Shown piece after piece: positions 18,941-28,900 of a DNA stretch of 64,000 nt (its first letter is position 1; each line of letters opens with the position of its first letter). The stretch lies in contig JBCBFT010000013.1 of NCBI GenBank assembly GCA_038527485.1, positions 29,522-93,521 on the forward strand. Reading direction: 5' to 3'. The translations under genes were made by a program, and so were the position numbers. The DNA is from JALEFZ01 sp038527485. Its GTDB lineage: Bacteria > Bacteroidota > Bacteroidia > J057. The notes under the pieces were generated by a model. It saw nothing but the letters and a program-made list of their open reading frames with translations, made no database searches and was not told the origin of the DNA.

Positions 18941-19588
18941 TTATGATTTAAAGAAATGTTGTAGGGTGAAATACGGCTTCCAGTAAGTATAAGGTTGCCA
19001 GCCCATTTTACCTGTGATGGTATGCTCGCGACGGATTTGCTCCATCGTTCCAAAATTCCTGCCTAAGCCTGTATAGATGTATAGTTGGTTTGGGATAAGG
19101 GTAATGGCTACCCCTGCACGAAATCCACTTTCAAAGCCTGCCCCTACCTTAGTACTAGGATTTCCCAATACTGAAAATCGATAGGTAGTGGAATAAATAA
19201 TCAACTGAGACTCGATCCCAAGGGTAGGTTGTAGCCACCGCTCCTCTGAGCGTGACAAAAATTTGTGATCTAGAAAAACCCCAAACGAAGCCTGTCCAGA
19301 TCGGAGAATGGCTAGGTTATAGACAACCTGATTGTTTCTATTTGTGAAATTAAAGTCCTCATGTCGATTAGAAAGTGGTGTGAAGCTAAAGGAAAAACCC
19401 AGACGGTCAGGGTTTTGTGGAGAGGTAAGTTGGAGGGCCATCTCCAAATTATAGTTAGGTTGGAAGAACAGCCCCTTGTATCCTGACCACTGTGCTCGGT
19501 ATAAACCTATGCTGTATTGCGCATGGGAGAAAATAGGAACACACAATAAGAGGACAAGAAAGAAGAGTAGACGATGTAGTTTAGACAT
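18941..19588 (-). CDS. Predicted outer-membrane beta-barrel protein, first cassette copy
   Basis: This 215-residue protein has a signal peptide ending SHAQ. The mature part opens with IGLYRAQWSGYKGLFF, which aligns with the IFQPRWSGYYEYYF opening of the second barrel. Strand-like segments recur (LGFSFSFTPL, AGVAITLIPNQLYIYTGL), and the protein ends with the hydrophobic-rich FTLQHFFKS. This suggests a small outer-membrane barrel, although the terminal residue is not the usual Phe/Tyr/Trp. It is the first gene of the four-gene minus-strand cassette. Length, order and motifs support a tandem duplication of a two-gene unit. Confidence 0.74.
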   Translation of the reverse strand: MSKLHRLLFFLVLLLCVPIFSHAQYSIGLYRAQWSGYKGLFFQPNYNLEMALQLTSPQNPDRLGFSFSFTPLSNRHEDFNFTNRNNQVVYNLAILRSGQASFGVFLDHKFLSRSEERWLQPTLGIESQLIIYSTTYRFSVLGNPSTKVGAGFESGFRAGVAITLIPNQLYIYTGLGRNFGTMEQIRREHTITGKMGWQPYTYWKPYFTLQHFFKS

Positions 19589-19775
19589 GGCTCGTGCGCA
19601 TATGAATATTATTCAATTGTAAATATAAACAGAAGTTGGGAACATGTGTTGCGAAAAGGAGGAAAAGAATGTTAATTACTTTACATGGAATGGAAAGTGT
19701 AAATTTAGAATGGATTGATTTCAACCATTGTTAGATCGAACATCATACGGACTGACCTGCGAGTTTTCAGATTCC

Positions 19776-20114
19776 TCATTTTTCCTCCTCCAAAAACCTC
19801 AAATAACGGGTAAGCAATCCTCGAATCTGCTCGGCAGCCACGGGGTTAGCAGAGTGCACATAGAAGGAAAGTCCTCTGAGATCCAGACCTGACTCGTAGA
19901 CCAGCCATTTGGCAGTCGCATAGCCGTCAGGGGCGATATTTCCATCGGTATCTAATCCTAAGTCATTGTCAAAGCTGATGAAAGGAGGCAATCCATTCGC
20001 CTGGATGTAAGCTACAAACGCTTGATAGCTACGCACAACGACAAAGTCCTCCACCTTGTCTGTAGCGTAGACCATATCCACCGTTCGAATATCATCTAGA
20101 AAGAGTTTTTTCAT
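19776..20114 (-). CDS. Small receiver-like protein of the cyclic-phosphate processing (cREC) type
   Basis: I start at 20114 (MKKLFLDDIR) rather than 20126, giving 112 residues. The strand with LFLDDIRT supplies the acidic pair of a receiver-type Rossmann fold. ISFDNDLG carries the Asp in the phospho-acceptor position, and DGYATAKWLV and LSFYVHSANP follow as in this family. Small stand-alone proteins of this type have been named cyclic-phosphate processing receiver domains and are predicted to act on RNA or nucleotide cyclic phosphates. That family name is from memory and the activity is a prediction. There is no output domain. The presence of rtcB in the same window fits RNA repair, but the genes are 8 kb apart. 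Confidence 0.75.
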   Translation of the reverse strand: MKKLFLDDIRTVDMVYATDKVEDFVVVRSYQAFVAYIQANGLPPFISFDNDLGLDTDGNIAPDGYATAKWLVYESGLDLRGLSFYVHSANPVAAEQIRGLLTRYLRFLEEEK

Positions 20115-20125
20115 GGGAGTAAACA

Positions 20126-20160
20126 TAAAAACGCCTGCTTAATCATCGGACTAAGCAGGC
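20126..20160 (-). terminator. Rho-independent terminator of the desaturase gene
   Basis: On the minus strand a perfect 9-bp stem (plus-strand positions 20133-20141 and 20152-20160, arms GCCTGCTTA/TAAGCAGGC) with a 10-nt loop is followed by TTTTTATG. It lies 25 bp after the desaturase stop and just before the receiver gene. Confidence 0.88.
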
Positions 20161-20185
20161 AAGTATATTATTTAAGGTAGTTTCC

Positions 20186-21307
20186 TTAAGCAGCAACAAC
20201 TTCCTTCTGTTGAATCTGCTGCGTAGCGAAGAACTCATTGTTGCCCAGCATCTTGAGCATGCGGAAGTGTGAGCCGATCGCAGACCATACAGACTTCTCT
20301 GCATAGTAAGGAATGCCAAATTCTTGGGTCGTTTGCTGTACGATCTTGGAGATCGCAGGATAGTGCATGTGACAAATGTGAGGGAACAAGTGGTGCTCCA
20401 CCTGATAATTCAATCCGCCTGCAAACCAAGAAAGTACCTTGTCGTCCATACCGAAGTTAGACGTAGTCTGAAGCTGATGTACAAACCAGTTCTCGTCGAT
20501 GTGCAAGTCTTCTTGCTCGATGTATTCGGAGGTAGGCATTACGTGTGCCAATTGGAAGATCAGACTCAAGAACGTACCTGTGACCAAGTGCATCGCTACG
20601 AACAAGACCAATACTTGCCATACAGGAATCGGTAGGATCATGATAGGCAAACCAATGAATACAAGGAGGTAGGCTATCTTGAGAAGGGTAATCTGTACCA
20701 AGTGCATGGGAAGTTCTTCCTTCTTGATGACACCATCATTTTTGTACTTGACGATACGGAGATAGTCCTTCAAAACAATCCAAAACATCGTGAAAATGCT
20801 GTAGAAGAACATCACATAGATGTGCTGGAACTTATGGAATGACTTGTGATCTTGGAAGGGGCTGAAACGAAGGATGCCTGGAGGGCTAATGTCCTCATCT
20901 GCATGCTCAACGTTGGTATACATGTGGTGTAGGACATTGTGCTGGATCTTCCAGTTTTTCGGATATACACCAATAGACAATGGCGAAATATTGATCAACG
21001 TACTGATTATCTTGTTATTGGAATATGAGCCGTGAAGGGCATCGTGCATAACCGATGTTCCGATGAAGCCTTTTCCAAATCCTGAAATCATGAAAAGAAC
21101 CAATAAAATGGGGAAGCTTTCGATTCCCATTGCGAGGGCCAAAATGAAAGGGCCAAATGTTAAGAGGTAAGCTGTAAGTGTCTTGACAGCCATCAGCGTG
21201 TTCCCCTTTTGACTGATTTCCTGATCTTGAAAATAAGCATTTACCCGCTGTCTCAGCACCGTGGCAAACTCCTTATTCTGTGTTCTTGAAAATTTGTAGC
21301 GAACCAT
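20186..21307 (-). CDS. Membrane fatty-acid desaturase (acyl-CoA/lipid desaturase family)
   Basis: The three histidine boxes of membrane di-iron desaturases are present: H88-DAL-H92, H123-NVL-H127-H128, and Q302-VE-H305-H306. The QxxHH third box is typical of front-end (delta-5/delta-6, linoleoyl-CoA type) enzymes. Here there is no fused cytochrome b5 domain. At 373 residues the length is normal, and several hydrophobic segments surround the boxes (about 42-80 and 205-250). It introduces double bonds into membrane acyl chains with O2 and probably contributes to fluidity control. It is monocistronic, with its own terminator and 625 bp of free DNA upstream. Regiospecificity cannot be told from sequence. 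Confidence 0.92.
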   Translation of the reverse strand: MVRYKFSRTQNKEFATVLRQRVNAYFQDQEISQKGNTLMAVKTLTAYLLTFGPFILALAMGIESFPILLVLFMISGFGKGFIGTSVMHDALHGSYSNNKIISTLINISPLSIGVYPKNWKIQHNVLHHMYTNVEHADEDISPPGILRFSPFQDHKSFHKFQHIYVMFFYSIFTMFWIVLKDYLRIVKYKNDGVIKKEELPMHLVQITLLKIAYLLVFIGLPIMILPIPVWQVLVLFVAMHLVTGTFLSLIFQLAHVMPTSEYIEQEDLHIDENWFVHQLQTTSNFGMDDKVLSWFAGGLNYQVEHHLFPHICHMHYPAISKIVQQTTQEFGIPYYAEKSVWSAIGSHFRMLKMLGNNEFFATQQIQQKEVVAA

Positions 21308-21932
21308 AGTTTTCTCTCTAAGGTAAAGGTAAGGATTTGGGTCTCATGAAAGATCAAAGCGTCGTCCCATATCATCAGACCCTTTTATATGGAAAGTTCA
21401 ATATTAACGAAAAGTTTCCTATTCATCTCCACAAATAGAAATAAATTCGATAGATAGGACTGTCTAACTAGATAACCTTCGAATAGTTTTGTAAGCGAGT
21501 CCTACGCTCAGCCAAAATGTGCGCATGTAAGAAACAGGATTTTTTCGAAAAAGATGCTTCTTTTCATGAGAAAGTTGCACTTTTTACTATACAATGATGA
21601 AAGTCAATATCTTAAATGAGTTTTCTCAGAAGAATGGACATTTTTATCCAGCTATTCTCTCACTTTCAAAGACAAAAAATGGGATGTATGGCTTGAGTAA
21701 TTTAAGTAAGAAAATGATGAGACTGTAAGGATAAAATGTTAGTAAAGAGGGGATTAAATCTATCCTATGAATTCTCTTCATCTACCTGCCTTCGTATTAG
21801 ATTATTTCTCAAAATGCTTCTATTTTTTTCGTAAAATTGCCTAGATTAACTATTTATCAGAGCCATTTCGTCAATTTTTCATCTTTCAACTGGGGGGAAT
21901 TATATTTTTCCTCTATCATTTTATTTGGAATC
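21308..21932. other. Intergenic region between divergent desaturase and helicase genes
   Basis: These 625 bp are AT-rich and must hold both promoters. I see no convincing ORF, RNA gene or repeat. The only structure noted is a weak GGGTCT/AGACCC inverted pair near 21339-21383, just upstream of the desaturase start. Confidence 0.5.
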
Positions 21933-24122
21933 ATGAAAGCAATCCAACTCCATGAAATGGCTGCCCTGGCTGCCGATTACGTCAACACGACCCACCGACA
22001 TGTTTTTCTCACAGGCAAGGCAGGTACAGGAAAAACAACTTTCCTTCGTCACATTGTCTCTCACACATACAAGCAAACCGTCGTTGCTGCGCCTACAGGA
22101 GTAGCAGCCATCCATGCTGGAGGTGTCACGCTCCACTCACTGCTTCACCTTCCTTTTGGTGCTTTCGTCCCAGAGAATATTCCCTTCGATTCTCAGCTCA
22201 AGGCCAAAATCAATACTCCTAAGAGTCTACTCGCTTCTCACCGATTCAACAATGACAAACTGCGGATGCTTCGCCAGATGGAACTGCTCATCATCGACGA
22301 AGTCAGTATGCTACGAGCAGATCTGCTGGATTGCATCGACCTGCGGCTACGTACCATCCGCAAACGCAACATTCCCTTCGGCGGGGTCCAACTCCTTCTG
22401 ATCGGAGATCTGATGCAGCTGCCACCTGTAGTGAAAGAGGAAGAATGGCGTTATCTGAGACCCTATTATAAGAGTCCGTATTTCTTCGAAGCCAAAGCCT
22501 TCCAGCATCAAGGCCCCCTTTCGGTCGAGCTACAGAAAATCTACCGACAGCGCGACAATCGCTTCATCGACATCCTCAATCGACTGCGCTATAACCAGCA
22601 AACCCATGAAGACATCGCCTTTCTCAATACCCATCATGAAGTAGATCCACAACAAGAGGGGTATATACATCTGACAACCCACAACTACAAAGCAGATCAG
22701 ATCAACCAGCGCGAACTAAATCGACTCGATGCAGAAAAGCACACGTTCACAGCAGAGATCATAGGTACATTCCCCGAACATCAGTACCCCAACCTATTCG
22801 ACTTGGAGTTAAAAGTAGGGGCACAAGTCATGTTTATTAAGAATGATACAGGCAATGAAGGCCGTTTTTTCAATGGGAAAATTGGAAAGGTCAGCAAAAT
22901 CCAAGGAGAGAATATCTGGGTGACCTTCGAGGATGGGGATAGGGTCTGGGTGGCGCCGCATGAGTGGGAGCATGTGAAGTATGCTTTGAATGAGGATACG
23001 CAAGAGATCGAAGAACAGAATTTGGGGAGCTTCTTACAGTATCCACTCAAACTTGCTTGGGCTGTGACTGTCCACAAGAGTCAGGGATTGACTTTTGAAA
23101 AAGCGATTTTGGATGTCTCGGATTCCTTTGCCCCTGGCCAATTGTACGTAGCCCTTTCTCGCTTGACAGGTTTAGAAGGTCTCAAGCTTTCCTCGCCGAT
23201 CCCTACGAATCCACCTGAGCCAGATGCGAACCTCCTAGCATTCATGGATTACTTCGAAGACAAAGAGCAGTTACAGCAACGATTAAGGGAAGATAAGAAG
23301 GGATTTGTGCTGGCCTTTGCCAAAGTAGCTTTTGACCTGGGAGGAGTGTATGATGCGCTTGTTCTGCATTTGGCCTCATTTCATGCAAAAGAAAGTAAAG
23401 CCATCAAGCAGCCTTTTCGAGAATGGACCAAGGAGAGAGTTCAGGCACTGGAACCCCTGTTGGCCGTAGGGAAAAAGTTTACGCAGCAGGTGCAGAATCT
23501 ACTTGCAGGGGAGACCGATTGGACGAAGCTAAATGAGCGATGTGAGAAGGCCCATACCTATTTTGAGGGAATCATGCTGCCTGAGATTCGTTTGATTCAA
23601 GCACACATCACTTCGATCCTCACCAAGGAGAAAGTCAAAGGATATATCGAGGAGCTGGAGGTGGTGGAAGGAGAATATATCCTCCATCTCCGTCAACTCG
23701 TCCGTTTTTGCACACTGGTCAAATGGATGGCGGCTGGTAAGGTGCCTGAGAAACATATGCTAAGTGAGTGGGAAAACCAGCATCGTCTCAAGACCGAGAA
23801 GCGCAAACCCAAGAGGCGTCCTACAACTGATGTCACTTTCGAGATGTATGAAAAGGGCATGAGCCTAGAAGAGATAGCAGAGGCGAGAGAAATCAAAATC
23901 TCTACCATTCAATCTCATCTGGCCAAGTGCGTGGAGGATGGTCGTATACCCGTCGAGAAACTCATAGAACAGGATAAACTTGCAGAACTGCAGCAGTTGC
24001 TCGCCGATCAGGAATACGAACTCCTATCTGAGATCAAAGCAGCCCTCAACGATCGTTTTTCGTACGCCGACATCAAACTGGTATTGGCCCACCAGAAGTA
24101 TGCAGAAAAGCAGCTGGCTTGA
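21933..24122 (+). CDS. PIF1-like helicase with C-terminal helix-turn-helix domain
   Basis: The start at 21933 (MKAIQLHEMAALA) is chosen over a TTG-initiated extension at 21837 with unlikely sequence. The protein then has 729 residues. Walker A is GKAGTGKTT (residues 28-36), Walker B is LLIIDEVSM near 120, and conserved motifs such as LIGDLMQLPPV and AWAVTVHKSQGLTF mark a superfamily 1B DNA helicase of the PIF1/RecD2 group. The C-terminal 130 residues contain a helix-turn-helix of the HTH_40 kind (MYEKGMSLEEIAEAREIKISTIQ), common in Bacteroidota homologues. It probably unwinds structured DNA in replication or repair. It appears monocistronic. Confidence 0.9.
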   Translation: MKAIQLHEMAALAADYVNTTHRHVFLTGKAGTGKTTFLRHIVSHTYKQTVVAAPTGVAAIHAGGVTLHSLLHLPFGAFVPENIPFDSQLKAKINTPKSLLASHRFNNDKLRMLRQMELLIIDEVSMLRADLLDCIDLRLRTIRKRNIPFGGVQLLLIGDLMQLPPVVKEEEWRYLRPYYKSPYFFEAKAFQHQGPLSVELQKIYRQRDNRFIDILNRLRYNQQTHEDIAFLNTHHEVDPQQEGYIHLTTHNYKADQINQRELNRLDAEKHTFTAEIIGTFPEHQYPNLFDLELKVGAQVMFIKNDTGNEGRFFNGKIGKVSKIQGENIWVTFEDGDRVWVAPHEWEHVKYALNEDTQEIEEQNLGSFLQYPLKLAWAVTVHKSQGLTFEKAILDVSDSFAPGQLYVALSRLTGLEGLKLSSPIPTNPPEPDANLLAFMDYFEDKEQLQQRLREDKKGFVLAFAKVAFDLGGVYDALVLHLASFHAKESKAIKQPFREWTKERVQALEPLLAVGKKFTQQVQNLLAGETDWTKLNERCEKAHTYFEGIMLPEIRLIQAHITSILTKEKVKGYIEELEVVEGEYILHLRQLVRFCTLVKWMAAGKVPEKHMLSEWENQHRLKTEKRKPKRRPTTDVTFEMYEKGMSLEEIAEAREIKISTIQSHLAKCVEDGRIPVEKLIEQDKLAELQQLLADQEYELLSEIKAALNDRFSYADIKLVLAHQKYAEKQLA

Positions 24123-24306
24123 GTGATCTCTCAGGGATGACGCATAGCAGGAAGGCGGCTTAACATGAAGATCGGTAAAGAGACAAGGAATGGTCTGTTT
24201 TTGTAGGATCAAAGTCTGCATGTTTATATGAGAGATTGTAAAAGCCAGCGATAGATTGATATACATAAGGATTTCTATTTACTCGTCTAATTAACAACCT
24301 GAAAAC

Positions 24307-25488
24307 ATGAAAAAATACGTTTGCTTAACGCTTTTGTGTATCTGCCTCTCGGTGCATACCTATGGCCAAATTGGCATTGTGATCAATCCAAATCCGATTC
24401 TTACGACGGCAGAGCATCTTTCTTTGTTCAGCGAAGCAAGTCTGATTGCTAGGGGAGGAGTAGGTGTGACCTATTCGCCCGCACTTGGGCTTACCCATTT
24501 TGCGCAGAATCCCGCACTTTTAGGAAATGGACAAGAAGGCTGGAACATCCAGGCATCGGGTGCTACTTGGCTGAGAGAACTCGTAGATAGAGATCCTATA
24601 TTCTTGGGAGAATTTCACGCTGCACGCACTTGGAAAAGAGGCGGAATGAGTATTTCTGGTTCTAGCTTTCACTTTTCCTTCAGACCTCCACGATCGAACC
24701 TGAATCCCTCGTCATTTTTTATCCAAAGAGTTGGTGGCATGCTTGGGCACAATCTTCGCTTCAGTGGAGGATTCTCTCTTTCCCCTAAGTTTTCTGTAGG
24801 AGCTGGCATCAATTCTTTTAGTCAGGTTGTATTCAATAACACAACTTTTGAGGAGTTCCGGTTTTATTCCTTTTCTGGTGACTTGGGTCTACATTATCAG
24901 GATCAAGTGCAGATAAAAGAGAGGATCACTGCACAGTTTGGGGCAGGGTTGAGCTTGACACATGTGGGACCCAAAATGAATTTTGATCGAGAGGGGCTGG
25001 GCTTCAGCGAAAGTAGGTACATTCCTGCGACAGGAAGATTAGGAGGTCAAGTGACGATAGCATTTGAAGATGCTGCTTCTACGGCAAGTTGGGGAATCAT
25101 GATGGCGCTGCAGACAAGTAAACTGATGGTTCCTTCTGCAAGTGCCGACCAAGATGTAGATCCCTATCTTGCGGTATTTACTTCTGTAGCAGACAACCCT
25201 TTGGGTTGGAGGTTTGAATTGAGAGAGTTTGGTTGGAACGGAGGTGTAAGCATCTTCCGTAAGCTTCCTTCTGGGTTTTACTTTGCGCTTCATTCAGGGT
25301 TAAACTCCCGAACACGCTACCAGGGAGGAGTAAGACAATTCTCACTTGGGGCAGAATGGGGAACAGATCGTGTTCAAGTTCGGTATGCGTATTTATTCAG
25401 GAGTCAATATATTTATTTTCAAAGAGAATGGGGGATGAAAAATATCCGAAGAGGAGACCACTTCTTAACCTTAGGTATTCGGATTTGA
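24307..25488 (+). CDS. PorV-like outer-membrane beta-barrel protein (T9SS-associated family)
   Basis: This 393-residue protein has a signal peptide ending TYGQ. The mature start resembles PorV/PorQ-family FadL-like barrels: SLIARGGVGVTYSP, then FAQNPALLG and a WLRELV stretch. Gly-rich beta strands alternate to a C-terminal HFLTLGIRI. PorV shuttles T9SS cargo from the translocon to the attachment machinery. Five proteins in this window carry T9SS sorting domains, so a PorV-like protein fits. The assignment to PorV rather than another FadL-like barrel is tentative. The next gene encodes one such cargo, but a 469-bp repeat-rich gap makes cotranscription unlikely. Confidence 0.68.
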   Translation: MKKYVCLTLLCICLSVHTYGQIGIVINPNPILTTAEHLSLFSEASLIARGGVGVTYSPALGLTHFAQNPALLGNGQEGWNIQASGATWLRELVDRDPIFLGEFHAARTWKRGGMSISGSSFHFSFRPPRSNLNPSSFFIQRVGGMLGHNLRFSGGFSLSPKFSVGAGINSFSQVVFNNTTFEEFRFYSFSGDLGLHYQDQVQIKERITAQFGAGLSLTHVGPKMNFDREGLGFSESRYIPATGRLGGQVTIAFEDAASTASWGIMMALQTSKLMVPSASADQDVDPYLAVFTSVADNPLGWRFELREFGWNGGVSIFRKLPSGFYFALHSGLNSRTRYQGGVRQFSLGAEWGTDRVQVRYAYLFRSQYIYFQREWGMKNIRRGDHFLTLGIRI

Positions 25489-25553
25489 TGCTGTCAGTTG
25501 TCAACTTCCTATAAGAATGAAATCGAAACATAGGGAAAAGCATACTTCCTGCC

Positions 25554-25688
25554 AGCGCCAATCTCGTTGGTGCTATTTGGGACGCTTTATAGCATGGGAC
25601 TAAACTCCACATGCTATAATGCACTGTCCCTTCAGGACAGTAAACGGGCTTTGATCCTCCCTGTCAGCGCCAACGTCCCGTTGGTGCT
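25554..25688. repeat. Cluster of four REP-like hairpins
   Basis: Four short palindromes lie in a row. AGCGCCAA/TTGGTGCT is at 25554-25574 and TATAGCATG/CATGCTATA at 25588-25618. ACTGTCC/GGACAGT is at 25623-25641, and AGCGCCAACG/CGTTGGTGCT at 25666-25688. The first and last share the same arm sequence and bracket the other two. The CCAACGTCCCGTTGG core recurs at 32041-32099. This is the pattern of REP/BIME-type elements mobilised by REP-associated (Y1) transposases; no such gene is in the window. The surrounding 25489-25957 holds no gene. Confidence 0.75.
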
Positions 25689-25756
25689 AAGGTACTCATA
25701 CACAAAAAAATCGAGGCAGAAGTAAGGTTTAAGAGCCTTAGTCGTAATGCTTTGAG

Positions 25757-25774
25757 TCTCATGTCTCATATCTC
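25757..25774. repeat. Short period-7 TCTC array
   Basis: TCTC occurs at 25757, 25764 and 25771, exactly seven bases apart. It has the same heptad style as the array between the WYL-dioxygenase and rtcB genes at 10003-10076. It lies about 70 bp after the REP-like cluster, in DNA without a gene. Confidence 0.55.
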
Positions 25775-25957
25775 AAGATCTGTCCTCTAACTTATTTTCA
25801 AAAAAAATCTCCTCCCTCCCCAACCTTTTTGAAAAAGCGCGCCGTCTTAAGGGAAATCAATGCTAGCACCTGATTTGAACTTAGAACATCTTTTTGAATT
25901 CTGAATGTAAAGCAATACAAGCCATGCTTGTCCAAGGCATATAATTCACAACAAACA

Positions 25958-28900
25958 ATGAAGTATTTATTTTCCATTTGTACCCTCTTTCTGCTCTGCA
26001 CCTTCAGTATGATGCAGGCGCAGATTGCAATTTACGGGGTGGTATTTGATTCGTCCAATGGACTGCCCCTACCCAACTATTCGGTTCGAATAGACTCCGA
26101 ACCAGGCGTTCCTGTAGCTACGACTACGACAGACGCCTCAGGGGTATTTACCTACTTTGTGAATCTTCCCTCTGTACTGGATCTCACCCTTGCCTGGGAA
26201 AATTGTAGCAATCCAGGAGATACGCTTTTTGCGAGCTACGGAGCCTTCTTTGGGGGCGATACCCTCGATGTTATTATCCTTTGTGATACGGCTGTCATAC
26301 CTAATTTTCCTAATTGTACCGCCGACTTCTTTTACTCTCAGGCCTTTGGCAATAATTTCACTTTCTTTGAACAGGCAGGAGGCAACAACCTTACGTACTC
26401 TTGGGACTTCGGAGACGGGACGACAGCTACAGGACCTACGCCGAGTCATACTTACGCCACAGGAGGTACGTACACCGTATGCTTATCTATCGCGGATAGT
26501 TTGGGCAATTGTACCGATTCTTTATGCCAGCAAGTGGTCGCGCCTTTCTCTCCAGGAACGACCTGTAATGCTGAGTTTTTCATAGGAGCGGTCTATGACG
26601 ATACTGTCGCATTCTACAGTATATCTAATCCAGGACCTTCAGGTTCCCTCTCGTATCAGTGGTCTTTTGGCGATGGGGGGAGTTCTAATGCTCAAAACCC
26701 TGTACATTTTTATCCAGGTCCAGGCTCCTATACCGCTTGTTTGATTGTCGAAAATACTTCCATCAGTTGTATAGATACTTTCTGCCAGACAGTTACGATC
26801 CCCAATAACTGTTCGATAACCTTCTCTAGTTCTGGAGGTGTAGACTCCATGTCTTTCTTTGCTTCGATTCCTTCTTCTGGAAATAATTCAGAGTTTTATT
26901 TGTGGGAATTTGGAGATGGGACAGTGGACAGTACGAACAATGATTACGTTTCCCATACCTATGCCAATACGGGTGACTATCTCGTGTGCCTGACGTATAT
27001 CAACCCAGCCAACGGATGTTTTTCCAACTATTGTGATTCAGTGACGATTACACAAGTCTCAGGCTGTAGCTTTGATTTTGCTCCCAACCAACTCGATACC
27101 TTTACTTACGAGTTTGTTCCTGCGATATCAGGAGCAACGAGCAATGTAACTTATTCGTGGAGTTTTGGAGATGGCAATACTTCCACTCAGATTTCTCCCA
27201 CACATACCTATGCTTCTACAGGATTTTATAATGTGTGTTTGACACTGACAGACACGGTGAATCCAGGGGGCTGCTCAGGTGTCTACTGCTATCCGATCAC
27301 AGTTGCTGTACCTAGTTGCCCTGTAGCAGGATTTGACTTTCTGATTGATCCTTTTGCATTAGACTCTGTCTATTTCTTCGAGCAGGCTCTAGGGAGCAAT
27401 CTGGTCTACGAGTGGGATCTAGGAGATGGTACGACTTCTAACCAGCCCAATCTGGTACATATCTACAACATCACAGGTCCGATCAATGTCTGTCTGACGG
27501 TGACTGATACGATACTCAACTGTACAGATTCGATTTGCGAAACCATCAACATTCTGCCCAACAATGCTTGTTCTCCCAACTTTGTATACAACGATTTGGG
27601 TAATGCGACCTACGACTTCTTTGCGATAGGTTCAGGTAATGCATCGACACAGTATGATTGGGAGTTTGGAGATGGCACGACAGCTTCTGGTCCGTTTGTA
27701 CAGAAGACATATACTACGCCTGGTTCATACTCAGCATGTTTGACTGTGACAGATTCTTTGGGCAGTTGTATCCAGCAGTCTTGCCAGACAATTATCGTAG
27801 GTACAGCCCCTTCTTGTGATGCACTCTTCCACCTTTCCCAGGATTCTGGTTTGAACCAGATCATTTTCACAGCGCAGTATGCAGATCCAAGTGCGCAGTA
27901 CATTTGGGACTTTGGAGATGGGGTAGTTTCGACGACAAATAGTCCGACCGTGTCCTACACCTATGCTTCCGCTGGATTCTACACAGCTTGCTTGACAGTG
28001 GTCACCCCTTCTTGTTCGGATTCTTCTTGTGTTGTATTTAACACGACACCCGGTCCCAATAACTTTGGGGTAATCGGTCAGGTGTTTGCCAATGGACAGA
28101 TCGTGGATGACTATACAGCTTGGCTGATTGTATACGATAGTGTGGCAGGGACATTGACGGCAGTAGATACCTTCCAATCTGATCCTACCTTGGGTGGTCT
28201 TTTCATCTTTGGTGCGCCCAATGGAGACTATCGCGTGAAGGTCGCGCCAAACCCGAGTGATCCGAACTACAGCAGCTTCTTGCCGACCTACTATGGTGAC
28301 GATGCATTCTGGTTCAATGCCACAGTGGTCAATCAGTCCTCATTCCCCTTCTTGATCATCAACCTAGAGCCAGGAAACAACAGTGGAGGCCCTGGATTTG
28401 TAGGAGGATTGGTATCTCAAGGAGCCAATAAAAACGGTCCTGGTGATCCTATGATGAATACCAGTATATTGGTGATGGATATGAACGATCAGATAGTCGC
28501 TGCTGGTATGACCAATGATGCAGGAGAATACAGTATTGATAATCTAGCCTACGGTACATACAAGGTACAAGTAGAGATGTGGGGTAGAAACTCAGAGCAT
28601 TATGTGGTGGATATCACTGCGAATAATGAGACCTTCAATCAACTGGATTTTGAGGTGACAGATACAGATGTGTTGAAAGTGGGCAGTTTGGTTTCAAGCA
28701 ATGATCCACTCACCACTCTTGTATTTAATCTCTATCCCAACCCTGCCAAAGATCAGATTACTGTCCAGATGGAAATCCCACAAGCGAACGAATACACGCT
28801 TCGTATCAGAAACATGATGGGGCAATCGGTTTGGATAGCAGAAGGCATGCAGCAGACAGGTTTGATGAAGAAAGAAATTTCCTTGCAAGATCTGCCTTCA

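Noticed and set aside
25489..25957. Possible remnant of an insertion sequence around the hairpin cluster
   Set aside because: No transposase fragment or terminal inverted repeats bounding the region are visible. REP-like repeats explain the hairpins better.
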